From contig NC_092523.1 in NCBI RefSeq assembly GCF_037038585.1, forward strand, positions 34,325,501 through 34,389,500: a stretch of DNA of 64,000 bases, written 5' to 3'. The DNA is from Patagioenas fasciata (taxonomy: Eukaryota; Chordata; Aves; Columbiformes; Columbidae). Position numbers and translations under genes: made by a program. Positions within the stretch are counted from its first letter, which is position 1. Every line of letters starts with the position of its first letter. A model generated the notes under the pieces. That model ran no database searches and had not been told where the DNA came from. It saw nothing but the letters and a program-made list of their open reading frames with translations. Positions 37,250-49,900 of the stretch are shown here, in pieces.

Positions 37250-40200
37250 TTGCTTACATTACTTCTCCCTGTAATCAAGCCTTCAATGTGGGAAAGACAG
37301 GTGGGAAGGTCAAGTATAGAAGTTCAAGTCATCCCTGCTGCAGTTTATGTCACCACTGCAGGCATCTGCCAATCACAGGCAAAGGTCCATCCATCACTCA
37401 CTTGCTGGAATGGCCTTTTTTCAAGATTACTCCCTCAAACATGAATCACTGTGCTCATCTTACTCCTGCTGCCCAAAGCCAGTGATCACTCCAGGACAAG
37501 GCTCTCTCCTTACTCCACAGAACATGCCTTTTTGAATAGTGACAAGCCTGCCCGAACAGGCTTCACTTTGGTCATGATGCCATCACAACAGCAAGCTCTA
37601 GCTCCCCATATCTCAGCTCACAATCCCCTGCCAGCCCTAGACAAGGCTCCTCCCAACATATCCGCAGCCCTTCCTTGATGAGGCTACCGCTACCTGAGGG
37701 CCTCTTTTCATAGGTCTACAAGCCTGCTCAAACAGAAAGCATTCAAGCTTATTAACACTGTTCCTACCACACTATATCCACAGTGAGTGGAATCTGTGCA
37801 CTGGCATTTACACCTGGATAAGGATCTCCCCCAATGATTCCATTCTCAGAAAAAACTTCAAACATAATCAGACATGAAGCACTTTGCTTGTGAACATCAT
37901 TACTAGTGCATGCTCTGGATTGCCTCCTCTCTCTCAGAGATCTGCTGTTCCTGAGGAAAGATTTGGCCCTTGACAGAGGGATTATGAGAATATAAGCTCC
38001 CACAAACACCACTCACTTCACTCCTCAGTGCCAGTGCTGCCACACATTCCTGCCAAAACATAGAAGCTACATACAGGCTTCTGCCTCACCTAGGGGTGGC
38101 TACCCACCACCAAATAATCACTTTTCACAAGATTACAACCCTGTCAAACATGAGGCAGTTACCTCATGGGTAAGGACTCCTCACATAACAGGCACTGTCT
38201 TGGAAGACCAGCCCACCCAAACGTGAGGCACTCAGCTCATGAATTTTTTTGCACTCTCCTGCCACCCCCACCACCCTCACACCATATGGAAGCTACAAAC
38301 ATGCATATGTGAGTCTTACAGAAGGCTGCCCTCCCCCCAACAACTCCCTTCTCACAAGACTTCGAGTCTGCCTGAATACCTCAGCCCATAAGCCCATGTT
38401 CCCATAGCACACTTCACCTTGCCACCCTCAAAGGCATCTGGTCCTTCTGGACAACTCTCCCTCTCCCTGCCCATCCCACCCAAATGTCTCTCATACAGGG
38501 CACTTTACCAGTAAACACCATCACCACTGCACATTCCTGCCAGCTCTGCTGCCCTCACAGACCATGTAAACCTCACACAGGCATCTGCCCCCACCTTGGG
38601 GAGTGTAATCTTTTCTGCAGTGGATGCTTTTGCAATACAAGCCCATACAAACACTACTTACTTCCCCAAACATCATTGCAGCCAAACTCCTGCCTCTTCC
38701 CCAAATGAAAACAACACACAAGTTTCTGCCCTCCACCCCAGCTAAGGCTTCAAGCCCTGCAACAGGTCCCTTCTGCTGAGATGAGGCCACCCAAACATGA
38801 GACATTCAGCATGCAAATGCAATTGTGTGCTCCTGCTGACCCCATCACCCTCACACCACATGGAAGCCATGTAGGCACCTGCCATTCCTGGGCAAGGCTT
38901 TCCTCATCCCTCAAGCAGTCCCTGTCTTGGGAGACTAAGTCCATACAAACAGCTCTCAAACCTGAGGACCTTCACTTGGAAATACCATCACAGACTCTGC
39001 TTCCCACCCCCCCATCCCCAATAGAAGGCATATACCTTGTGTGCACCTTTCCTGTGCAAAGCTTTCCCATCATCTTCCAGTGGGTATCTTCTCCACAAAC
39101 CCACAAGCCTGCTCAAATAGGAGACACTCAGCCTTTGAACACTACTGCAGCCACACTTCTACTGGTCCCACAGCAACTGGAAACTTGTCACAAGTGTGTG
39201 TCACTGCTGGTCAAAGCTGCACTCATCACTAGCAGTTCACTTCTCATAAAAGTGCAAGCCTGCCTAAAAACTGATCCCTTACTTTATGAATAACACCACA
39301 CACTCTTTCCACCTGTGACACCCACACAACCATCTGTCAATCCTTAGGAAGGATTCTCCTCCACCCCCACTGCACATCACTTTCCCTTAGGCTGCAAACT
39401 CCCCTCAAAGACAAGTCTTTTAAGCTCATAAAGGTAATTACCAACATACACTGGTAATTACCACCATACGCTCCTCCTTTTCATGTCATCTTCACAGCAT
39501 ACAAAAGCCGCCCACAGGCACCATCCCTCCCTGGGGAGGTTACACCCTACCCAGTAGGACTTTTTAAAAAGGCCATACAAAAGGTTTTTAGACATTTCTG
39601 CCACCTCCACAGCAAACAAACTGCATATCAGGTATCTGCTTCTGTCCAGAAAGACATTGGCCCCCCACAAATTCCTTTTCACCAGGCTATATGCCTGATC
39701 AGGCATGAATCACTTAATTTAGAATGCCATTGCCTAACCCTGCACCTTCCACAGCACATGAAAGCCATACACAGGTATGCACCATTGCTCACAGAGATTT
39801 TCTCCCAGTTCTACAGCTCCAACACTTTACAAGCTGCTGTTGTCACTGCACACTCCTGCCTCTTGTATCACCCTCACACACACCCCATTCCTGGACAAGG
39901 CTCTCTTCTTCCATTCCCTTTTCTTATTTCTATAACTGTACATTTTACTTCAGTTGTGAACACCTTCACACTCTCCTGCCACCCTTACAGCAAACTCAGG
40001 CCACACACAGGTTTCCATGCTAGGTAACACCTTCACCCTTTGGGTTTCCTTCTCCCATAACACATGCACACACCAATATCTCCCAACAAAAGGACCTTAT
40101 CTCAAGAACACAGGCCCTGCCACACATTTTCTGCCAGCCCCACTCTCAAAGTTCATTACCACTCCTGGGGAAGGCTCCCCACCACCACAAGGCCCTCTTT

Positions 40201-41100
40201 TTGCAAAGATTCTAGCTGCCAAGGCACCTCCCAAACATGAACCAAGCTGTTTGTGAGCACCACTCCCACTGCACACTCCCTCTATCCCACCACCTTCACT
40301 GCATACAGGACATACCCACATGCATCTGCCCCTCCATAAGGAGATCTTCCCTCATACTACATGCCCCGCCTGCCCAGTCCCTTCTGTAAGCCGAACTGCA
40401 GGCTTCACAAGTAACCCTGCACCCTCCTTTCATGGCTGTAAGCTCACCCAAATACAACTTTGCCACTGCCCCAACAGAGGCAGCACTCTAAGGCACCCAC
40501 CAAGCCTAAGCATAGGTTGTGTCCCCTCCCCCCCCAGGAAGTTGCCTTTTTGTATCATTACAAGACCTTCTGAAGGTAAATATTTTAGCCAGGCAAGACC
40601 CTCACATTCTCCCCATCAAGCAGGCACAGGTGCCTGCCCCACTCACCACTACCCAGGCGAGCTTCTCAAAGAGCCACAATCCTACACCAGCATCTCCCAA
40701 CACAAGGACCTATGCTTATGGACAGCACCCCTTTTACACACTCTTCCTGCCAGCACCACTCTTGAAGTCACCTACCGCTTTTGGGCAACCTTCTCATGCC
40801 TTAAGGCATGCTCCAGAAGGCCCTGAGACACACAAGCAGTTGCCACACACATTCAAGCTGCAAACAGCACTGCATGCATCCAGCTCCATGTCACATCCCC
40901 CATAAGCCTCCCTCTTAACAGATCACAACCCTCAGCAAACCCTCTGACAAGGGTACTGTGCTCAGCCTCCAGACAGCAGCCCCACCACCGGCTCCCAGCT
41001 CTTCTCCTGTACCAAGGATGCCTGTGTGGGGCTTGACTACGTTTCTGAGTAGAGCCACAGTGCACAGATCTGCTACCCATGCTGGAGCAAACATATGAAA
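37250..41100 (+). repeat. Degenerate tandem array of about 150-bp units, C-rich on the plus strand
   Basis: A block of nearly 4 kb repeats the same loose order of phrases. These are a 'caagcctgcccaaacatgag' type anchor, 'gcactcagctcatgaacacc', 'gcacactcctgccacc', 'cacaggcatctgcc', 'ggcaaggctctcc' and 'cccttttcacaagg'. The anchor recurs at about 37427, 37543, 37716, 38140, 38205, 38637, 38783, 38934, 39098, 39251, 39391, 39682 and onward to 40470, mostly 140-165 bases apart, implying roughly two dozen diverged units. Plus-strand C greatly exceeds G and CpG is rare. The long open frames inside are a by-product of few stop codons; the repeat has no conserved frame. The family is not one I can name. 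Confidence 0.8.
39433..39472. repeat. Two-copy 20-bp tandem duplication inside the array
   Basis: ggtaattacc recurs exactly 20 bases apart (39433 and 39453), followed in each copy by nearly the same ten bases. This is a recent local slippage event inside the older array. Confidence 0.8.
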
Positions 41101-41203
41101 CCTCACCTGGCCTGCCCGTCCCACCACCTGTGTGGCTCTTGTGAGGTTACTTGCTGGTGCAGATGGTCATTGGGGAGTGGGTGTTGCCCACTGCCACCCT
41201 GTG

Positions 41204-41217
41204 CTGCCACCTGCTGC
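41204..41217 (-). promoter_or_regulatory. CTCF-like motif (minus strand)
   Basis: Read on the minus strand, gcagcaggtggcag matches the CTCF core consensus at every position but the first. It lies about 100 bases right of the tandem array and faces the plus-strand motif at 34955. Confidence 0.35.
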
Positions 41218-41419
41218 TCCATCATGGTGAAGGACACCTGCCTGCTCAGCTGCTGGCAGGCTTCCTCACAGCCACCCGAGCCTCAGGGAGCTTTTGCTGG
41301 TACGTGATGTGGTTTTAATTGTGCATGGCGTTTTACGTTTAGTATAGCACAGCAGTAAAAGGTATGGGAGTCTGGGGTGGTTTTGCTTTAAAATAGTTTG
41401 GGTTGGTTCACCCCCTGCC

Positions 41420-41434
41420 TTTTTTTTTTTTTTT
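41420..41434. repeat. Poly(T) tract
   Basis: Fifteen T on the plus strand. Confidence 0.75.
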
Positions 41435-42699
41435 AATATTAAAATGCAGACCAGCTATTTCTGTTTAAAAATATTTATGGTTGGTGGAGAGGTGCTGCTT
41501 ATAGCTACCTTAGTCTTACAGCCCTATGACTCTGGCTCCAATCTTATTTAAAATTATAATTTAGAAGCCAAACCATTTGCCTAAATGGACAGATATTTTC
41601 ATGGGTTTTACACGTTTGGTTCCAAATCTTAGTGTCCCAGTTGTTGAAGACATTGAGGAGCTGCTTGGATGCGAAATAGTTAGGTAGGGGTTTTTGTTGT
41701 TTCTTTCTGTGTGTGCAGTTGCAAAACAACTAGTTACAAAAAGCACAAGAAGTGATGCAACTGTTTATTCTCAGCTCTTCTTGGGGTGCTAATGCTTCAC
41801 ACCTCCCCGTTAGAAACTTTCAATACAGGCCTGAGAACTTCAGAGTGGAATGGGTAGCTCTTTGATGACTGTCGCTAAGTTGGTGTTTTACTAGGTATGA
41901 TGGTAGCTATAAGGAAGCAATCAGGATAGACAGTGAAGGCTTGTATTGGAGAGTGTTTTCTTTTACCTCATAGAAATGTTCTGACACTGGTTTAGTTTAT
42001 AGCTTGTTTCTTTATGTCAACTCTTTGACCATTGCTTTAGCAGTCATATGCCAAAGCTGAAACATTGGCTGAGAGTATGAGGGTCTAAGATTATGAGAAA
42101 CTTGAATATTGTTTGGGATAAAGAGCCATACAAAGTTCTATAATCTCACTGTATCCTTGATGCAAAATGAGAGAAGTGAGCTTTTGGTATACTTAAAAGA
42201 AGTCAAACATCTTAACCCCTAGAGAAACTGAATTTCTCAGTGAGAAAGTGGGTGTTGCTGCAGTGTTACAATAGAGTACCTGTTCTGTTCTACCATAAAG
42301 CAAAGCATTTAACTGGGCAATAGTTAGTCCTCATGGAAATCAATTCAGCTGTCTGCTGTAATTTCCGTCCACCAGTGCACAAGTTCCAGAGCACTAATAG
42401 CTATGAAAGCTCATTTTCAAACCATAAAAACTCTGGTCCTTGTGACTGAATGGTAGCTGTGATGAAAAATGTAACTTTCACTGTTACTAAAAGAGAATTC
42501 TGTGGTGTGAATGAGCCGAGCTTGTTTCTGCCCAGTTTCTTGATTTTTCAAGTTATACAGCTGTGTGATTTTTACCTTGTTGGGTTTTTTTTGTTTGTTT
42601 GTTTTTTACCACACCATCCTAATCATGTTGTTGAAGGGCTTGAGTAGGGTCTTGTTTTTCCTTAGAAAGAGAAAAGCGTTTATGAATGAAAAGTTACAT

Positions 42700-42746
42700 G
42701 TATATGTGTGTATATATATATAGATACAATGTATATACACATATAC
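42700..42746. repeat. TA/TG-rich dinucleotide repeat forming an inverted repeat
   Basis: A GTATATGTGTGTATATA run is followed after a short gap by TATATACACATATAC. The two arms can pair over about 15 bases. Likely a slippage-derived hairpin. Confidence 0.6.
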
Positions 42747-42794
42747 CTGGTAATTTGTCACCTAATTTCAAATGCTTTATTGAAATCAATCGAT

Positions 42795-42870
42795 GAGAAA
42801 TTATTTCTGTAAGTTTTCATTTACTGTTTTCATTTTCTGTAAGAAATAATTTCTATAAGTTTTCATTTAC
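42795..42870 (+). repeat. Imperfect direct duplication, 30-bp unit, 46-bp spacing
   Basis: The 30 bases from 42795 and from 42841 agree at 27 positions by eye, both ending in taagttttcatttac. Confidence 0.75.
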
Positions 42871-44472
42871 CAAATTGAATTAGTGATAGAAACTTTGAGC
42901 TGGGTGGAAAATATAGTCAACATGTCTTTTTTTAAAAAAAAAAAAAAGTGTGACTTGTATGCTTACTACTGAGGACAAGAACTATTTCAGTATCTCTTCT
43001 AGAATTTTTTCCAATCCTTTTATTGCTGTCATAATGTTGGATTAAAGACAGCAGAGTCTAATAAAATACCACTAATTGGATGCTTACCAAACTACAGTAA
43101 TCCAAATACTGCAGAAAAAAATATTATGCAGAACAAGACTAGGCTTCACACTAACAAGAACTTAATACAGGTAAAAATCACTATAATCTGGGAAGAAATA
43201 GTCAAAGCTAGTTGAAGTTGTAGCAAGAACTACAATTGACTCTGGATAAAGCATCTATAGACAGAGTTCAGTTTTGCCACTGTGAACTAGCTGTACAACT
43301 CTGTGGAAAAGCCTTTTAAAAACTAGCTGATTATTGCTAGTGAAGTGATTTTAGTGCCTGTGGCTGTTGAGTAGTTGAGAGAATGTTTTATTGCAGTTGT
43401 GGTGCTTATCACAAAAATGAGAGAAAACTAGTGGAGCACTAACTCATTTACTGTGGCAAGCTGGTGAAAATGTGAGCCATCCTTGGCTCATAAATTAAGG
43501 TGGAAGCTAGCCATCCAGATTGATCTCAGCATAATTCCTCTGCCCATTAGTTATGAAGTAGTTAAATCCTAGTAGAGTGGAGAATGAGCTGGAGTTATTT
43601 GCACGGTCTTATTGGCAAAAGGCTAGAGGGGAGCTTGCTTTTCATGCAAACTGTATCAACTTTGGCAGAGGTGTAGAACTTGAATTTCTGGAGAAAGTCT
43701 TAAATCTTTAATATTTTCATTTTTGAGGAAACAGTGAACTATTTCAATGCGTGTTTTGAAGTGTGTATATGTGTAAAAATAACAAGCCAATAAAATAACA
43801 ACTAGATGCCAAGCTAAACTATAGTTACCACCACACCTGCTACAAGAAATGTAAAAGTGACCTTTCAAAAATCAACTGATAAGTTGATTAGTAGTAGGTT
43901 AGTTGTAGTAGCACTTGGAGTAGGAATTTTAGGTGTTTCTGGGTGCATGGGGCTTAATGGAATATTCTCTAAATCTTCACCTGGAATACTGATTCAGTCA
44001 CACTGCTGTAACAAAGTTAGTTAGGTGCCTGCTTTGCACTTTTTGGAATTAAAATTGTATTGCTACAGTCCACAGTGAGGACTGGAAACAGTAAGGATTA
44101 AACCTACAATGGTAAAATCATTCCAAATTAGATGTGATAGGATAAGAAGCTGTTAAGTCTTGGAATATGCCAACAGGTAGAGATGGAGACAAAAGCAGAC
44201 TATACAGTCCTGGTAGCCTCAGGTAGTCCACTTCTGTTTGATAATTTAACTAAATATTACAAATAATTCTTTCTAATATACAGCTTTCATTAATCCCCTC
44301 TTTTTACCTTAATCTGTCTCCTAGGAACTTGCCGTTTAAGATGTTGAGGGGAAGAAGAGATGGAAAAATGTTTCTGCTCTTAGGTCAGGGAACATAGTTC
44401 TGGGCAAAAGAAATGCCAAATGTCTTTTGTAGTACAAAATGGTATTACAACACAACTTGCTGCAAGCAAGCC

Positions 44473-44496
44473 TTAGGAACACCTAGGTGTTCCTAA
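44473..44496. repeat. Perfect 24-bp palindrome
   Basis: The 12 bases ttaggaacacct are followed directly by their exact reverse complement, with no spacer. Confidence 0.9.
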
Positions 44497-46181
44497 CTGG
44501 GACAAAGTGCTACAAGTAGTCTGTCTGCTGTTCCTGTCGTTCCTCACTATGCAGTTACGTTCCTTGTTAACTCCAGGGCATTTTTATCTAGAATGACTCC
44601 AAAGGTTCTTAGTGATATGGGAAAATTGATGTAGTAGAAACAAATGTGGGACAAGAGCAAGTGTCAGGCCTGGTGCTTTTTCCAGGTGGAACCAAGAAGT
44701 GAAGACGGTTCTGAGACAGGACACAGCTTTATTCTTGAGTAATTTTCTCTTCCAGGGTTTTTTCTCCTTTTCCTCTCAGAGAAAACAGCTTGCAAGTCCT
44801 TCCAAGCCCCTGTCAAATTTGAAGTAGGCAGTGAAGATATTGGTGCTTTTTCTGCCCTAGACAGCTGCTTGCCTTGTGTCATACAGTACTCAACTGTGAC
44901 TAATAGTAAGTGGTGGGATATCATGAACAACTGATGCTTGCACAGTAACGTTATTCAAGCCAGTGTGCTATTGCCAATATAAACTCAAATATATTTAACG
45001 CTATGGCAATTCCCTAGCAGTCTTCCAAATTGGCTGGTAGACTCTGAAAGCCCTCTTTATTGTGACTTTGTAAAACCCTGGCATATTAGATTAAATAAAC
45101 GGATGTTGTGCTCTTAAGCCTTTTCAATTGAGATTAAAGTATTTGTGAATTTTGCTTTCTACAGTGCAATCTTGCATAGGCCCTCATGTTGTGCTTTAGT
45201 GTGCTATTGAGAATCTCAGATTGTGGAAAATGGCAGTCCTCTGAGGATCTGAACACCTCTTAGGTTTTTTCCCTCAATCTCAGACTTGTATTTTTCATTA
45301 ATTCATTGAAGTAGCTGCTGTTTTTTGTGATATTTCATGTTTTCGCACATAGGCTTCTAATGCAGACGTCTACTCAAGGTTTTGCATGCTAGCAGTGTTG
45401 AAAACTGACACTGTATTTAGAAGTAGGGCACTAATTTCAGTAGCTCTTTAATGTTTTGAATGTTAGGTGCTATGAAAATAAGTGAGAATAATTTAAAAGA
45501 GCTTGCCATTTAAGAACTACCCAGCTTAGTATCTAATAGCCTAGGGTCATGGGAGAACAAATTTGTTTAGGGGACTGAGCTTGCAAGAGAAGGTTACAGT
45601 AGAGAAAGGATGCAACTAATTCTCCACTACAAATGTGGTGCATATATATTTATGTTTTCTTGAAGCCTCTTTCCCTCCTAGTCCTGGTGTCTGCAAACAG
45701 GGCTAGTTCTCATGCAGAACTGAGTCTGCTGTAGGACTGATGCTTCAGGTAGCGGTAGCCTGTTGGTGCCACTGGCTTTTAGCTGTTAGCACGCTAGCTA
45801 GTATTTTTCAAGTGCTCTTTAAGTAACACATAGAATTTTTAAACGAAAAAACAATAGAGGCCACAAAAATAGTGAAATGTGGAAAAAGGCTTCATTTTTA
45901 CTTTGTTAAATATTTGTAACATTTACTTGATCAATGCTTGTTTCAACTCAGCAACCTGCTAACTTATAAGTCTTGCACTAACTGGAAGCATTTATTTTTT
46001 TTAACAGCCAAAGCTGCTACAATCCTATGACACTTGACACTCTTGGTTTTTATCTTAACAAGAAGTGTGAAAAATAAATTAAATTCATTTACCCCAAGTT
46101 GAGTCTGTTTGCCTGTTACCTCTCCCACTTACTGTCCTTATTTCAAATTCCTTGAGTCCCATGTTGAGTGCCAAAAAGGAC

Positions 46182-46975
46182 TGTGATGGATTGACCCTGG
46201 TTGGATGCCAGGTGCCCACCAAAGCCACTCTATCAGTCCCCCTACTCAGCTGGACAGGGTAGAGAATGAAAGGCTTGTGGGTCAAGATAAGAACAGGGAG
46301 ATTTTCCCCATGACATTGAGGAGTAACAGATCTGACTTGGGGAAAATTAATTTAATTTATTACCAACCAAATCAGAGTAAGACAATGAGAAATAAAAAAT
46401 AAATGGTAAAACATCTTCCTTCACCCCTTCCTTCTTCCTGGGCTTAACTTTACTTCCTATTTCTCTACCTCCTTCCCTCCAAGTGGCATAGGGGGACAGG
46501 AATGGAGGTTGTGTTCAGTTCATCACACGTTGTCTCTGCCACTCTTTCCTTCTCACAGAGAGGACTCCTCACACTCTTCTCCTACTTCAGCATGGTCCTT
46601 CCCATGCACTGCAGTACTTTATAAACTGCTTCAGCATGTACCTTCCTCAGGGTGCGTTCCTTCAGGAACAGACCACTCAAGCTTGGGTCCTCCACGGGGT
46701 CACAAATGCTAACAGCAAACCTGCTCCACTGTGGATTCCTCTCTCCATGGATCCACAGCTCCTGCCAGGAGCCTGCACTACCACAAGCTTCCCACAGAGT
46801 CACAGCTTCCTTCAGGCATCCACCTGTTCCAGTGTGGGATTGTCCACAGACTTTAGGTGGAGATCTGCTCCACCGTGGACGTCCATGGACTGCGGGGGGA
46901 CAGCCAGCCTCACCAGGGTCTGCATCATGGGCTGCAGGGGAATCTCTGCCCAGCTTCCAGTGGAACCTTTTCGAT
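46182..46975 (+). mobile_element. LTR-like avian interspersed repeat, copy 1
   Basis: The copy starts near 'tgtgatggattgaccctgg' and continues with 'ggatgccaggtgcccacc'. It then has a short A-rich part holding AATAAA, a pyrimidine-rich part, and several related units of the type 'ctccaccgtggacgtccatgg' separated by 'gggctgcag'-like spacers. I recognise this layout from bird genomes as a common repeat, probably a solo LTR of an endogenous retrovirus-like element with an internal minisatellite. No retroviral coding sequence flanks it. Compared with copy 2 its 3' part is missing after about 46975. Confidence 0.55.
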
Positions 46976-49900
46976 TCCTTTTTTACAAGACAGTTTTAAC
47001 AAAGAGGCTGTCCTTGTTTAAGGGAACTCCATGAGGAAGACTGGCATAGCTTGTCAGAAGTCACTTATCAGTCAGATATTTGCAAGCTGGTAGATATCTG
47101 TTATGCCTAGGGAATACGTGTGCCGAAAATTCTAGCATATGTGAAACTGCTTGAAAAACATCTTTATCTAGAATAACAGAAAGTAGCAGTGTACAGAGAT
47201 AAATATACCAGCTCTTTCTGTATTAGAGCTTATGGTAGGGCTTTTATAGATAAAAGTCCTCGTTTGTCTTAGTGTTTGATCTCTCTAATGAATCTATGAG
47301 TCTAAATGCTTTCTTCTGATTCCATAGATGATGTTATTTGAGCTACACATTTTAGTTTCACTTAACGTACTTTCTTTGGCATTATATATTTCATCACCAG
47401 GGAAGATTCCACCTTGTATTCTGCACTGAAACTGTCTCTACTGAATAGAAAATAAAGTCTATATGTAATCTACCAAACACAGATTTAGAATGCTAATTAT
47501 AATCCCCCTTCCCTCTGAGTGCTGATTGAATTTAGCCTTAGTGAATTGCACTGCTGTTAGATTTCAATTCAGCTACTTTTAAACCTGCTGCTTGGTTAGA
47601 ATGTGCTCAGCTGTTGTCAGTGTCCTGCAGGTGGGCGAATATAGTCAAAGTTTTAAAGTGGTGAAGGTTGACCTAACACAGCTTGATTATATATAAATGC
47701 ACAACAGAAACTTCAATTTTGTAGATTTCTTTAAATAGTTGAATGTAAATCGCAGTTCAGTAAAATGCTTTGCTTAATCTTAAAAATGCAAGGAAGTAAA
47801 CAAATTGGTCCCTGATAACTTTCTGTTTTTCAGTACAGCAAATGTAGTAAAGATGTCAGAGTTATTTATAAATTGTACATTAGAGATAGGTGTTGGGTCA
47901 CTACTTTCAAAAATTGAGACACTGGACAATATAAAAGAGCATCAGTCTCACTTTTAAAACTGATGTTTACAATCACAGAATTTTACATTCTAGGTGCTTC
48001 CATTGGATTAAATTGTCCATGTACCTTTCACCTTGATGTTGGGAGTCCTTGAAAGTGATTTCCAAGCTGGTTGCAAAACAGGATCTGAGTATAGGCATCT
48101 AAATTCAGAAAAGTGATTCTGGGAGCCAGAGCTCAGCTGTTACTTGATCTTCAGTTAACCTTGGCAACTGGGATTTGCTAGTCTGGGGATTACAAGGTGG
48201 AGAGAAGAAGGGTTAAAAAAGGTTATCATATGGCTTTTGTACATACTGAGAAAGCATTGTAGCTTTGGCAAGTCTTGGTACTTTGGCACCAATTCACAAC
48301 AAAACCCAAAAGTGATTCATAAATTCTCTGCCTGGATGCTTGTTCTGGCACATATGCTCTGAAAGCATGTTTAACACTGATTAACGTGGCTGAGCTTCTA
48401 AATATACAGTTGTGTTTCACAGAGAAAGATACATAAAGATGCCTTTGCAAGAAAGCTTGGTGCTAAGAATTTACCTAGTGCGTGTGAGTTGAGGTTTTTC
48501 TCCGTTAGTGTTAGGAGGCTCTTAACGATGTTTCTTGCTTCTTTTGTGATTCCATACACTAGCAGGCTGTTTCAGGTGCTGAAAAATATTTCACAGGCAG
48601 GAAACAAGGTATCAGTGCAGGAGTAGAGGCTTGAGTCCTGGTTCCTCCTCCATATATCTTAACTAATGGCTGTCATAGCTGTTTGTGTCATAGCTACCAT
48701 AGCAAGAATGAACCCTTAAAAGGTGTGCTAATAACTGTTGTGTGTATGAAGATGAGATTAATTTAAATTTGGATTACACTTCACACAAGTGCCCAATAAC
48801 AATGCGCTGCAAGCTTTGAAGGGTTTGGAGTTATTTTGGTTTAGTTTAGAGAAACCTCTGAGAAGTCTACACCAGAATACTTAAGGTTTTTTGTGGCAGA
48901 TTTTGCTGTAAATACATACAGTATGTTGACATATTGTGCTTATTGATGAGCATTCACTATGTACTGCAACATCAGGAGAATGATCATCTTTGTTATTATT
49001 ATTAGATCTGTATGAATGCCTGTTAACATCAGAAAACACATACTCGTTCTTTCGCTCTCAGAAACTGAGACCAGTAGATACATGTTACATGCATGCAATT
49101 AGTTACATTGTGTTAGTAATTTTATTTAGTCTTGCAACATCTGAAATAGATGCAAGAATGCTATTCTAGTTTAAGTGATGCAGTTCATAATACCCTTCTA
49201 AGATGGATTAGGTAACCTTATTTAACTCTATCCTCTAGAGGTCCTTAATAACATTAACATATCTGTCATTCCCACCTGTTTTAATTCAAGGCTGATTATG
49301 CTAACATGCCTTAAAACTGGAAACCACTTGACCATTCAATATTGTTTTAAGCAGATATAGCTTACAGCATTTTCAGAATATAAACACAAAGCTTGCTATT
49401 GTGAAGCTAATTCATTTTTATTAGGCTTGTCCTTGTTTATTCTACATTTAAGCTTGGAAAGCTGTTAACCTTTTTTGAGAAGCTTTTCTTGGTTTGGAAT
49501 TTCCCCTCCCCCAAACCAGCTCTTGCTAGCCTGCTACTGTTCTTGTAACTGTTTTCTGAATGTGTCCCCTGGGAAATAACTGAGCCCAGCTGAAGAGCAA
49601 GGTGGGAGCAGTGAGCTCAGCAGCCATCCAGTCAGACTTGCAAGGAGGTAAACGTTTGATGCTTCCCAACAAGTAACAGATTTGATTGTGCTTCTCCATC
49701 GTGCAGGAATACAACACACGTGTTGTAAATGTCTTATGTGGTAGTGAAGGCTACCACGCAGATCAGAGAAGGACAATACTGGAGGGGTACAGGCATATGC
49801 TGTATTATAGCCCTATACAGTACCTGGCAAGTAGACTGCAACATTTCCATGCTGGAGTGTTCTCATTTCAAGGTATTGATATTTTCATTACAATTGAATC

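Larger units (their letters stand above)
41101..46180. other. Intergenic DNA right of the array, no gene recognised
   Basis: The first 200 bases (41101-41310) are GC-richer and contain a minus-strand CTCF-like motif (41204-41217). A GGTACG splice-donor-like site lies near 41300, but no frame can be supported. The rest is AT-rich with a T tract at 41420-41434, a TTTG/T repeat near 42587-42607, a TA-rich hairpin at about 42700-42746, a 46-bp-spaced duplication at 42795-42870 and a 24-bp palindrome at 44473-44496. Confidence 0.6.

Noticed and set aside
38781..39293. A 170-codon plus-strand open frame, and others like it between 37.2 and 41.3 kb
   Set aside because: It lies in the C-rich tandem array, where stop codons are rare on the plus strand. 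Repeat units fall in different frames, and no domain or codon pattern is visible.
46509..47034. Overlapping plus-strand open frames of 115-132 codons near 46.6-47.0 kb
   Set aside because: They lie inside the LTR-like repeat and reflect its internal minisatellite units, not a gene.
47834..47889. Short exon-like segment after ctttctgtttttcag
   Set aside because: The only donor is weak (AG|gtgttg) and the 18-residue peptide has no distinguishing feature.
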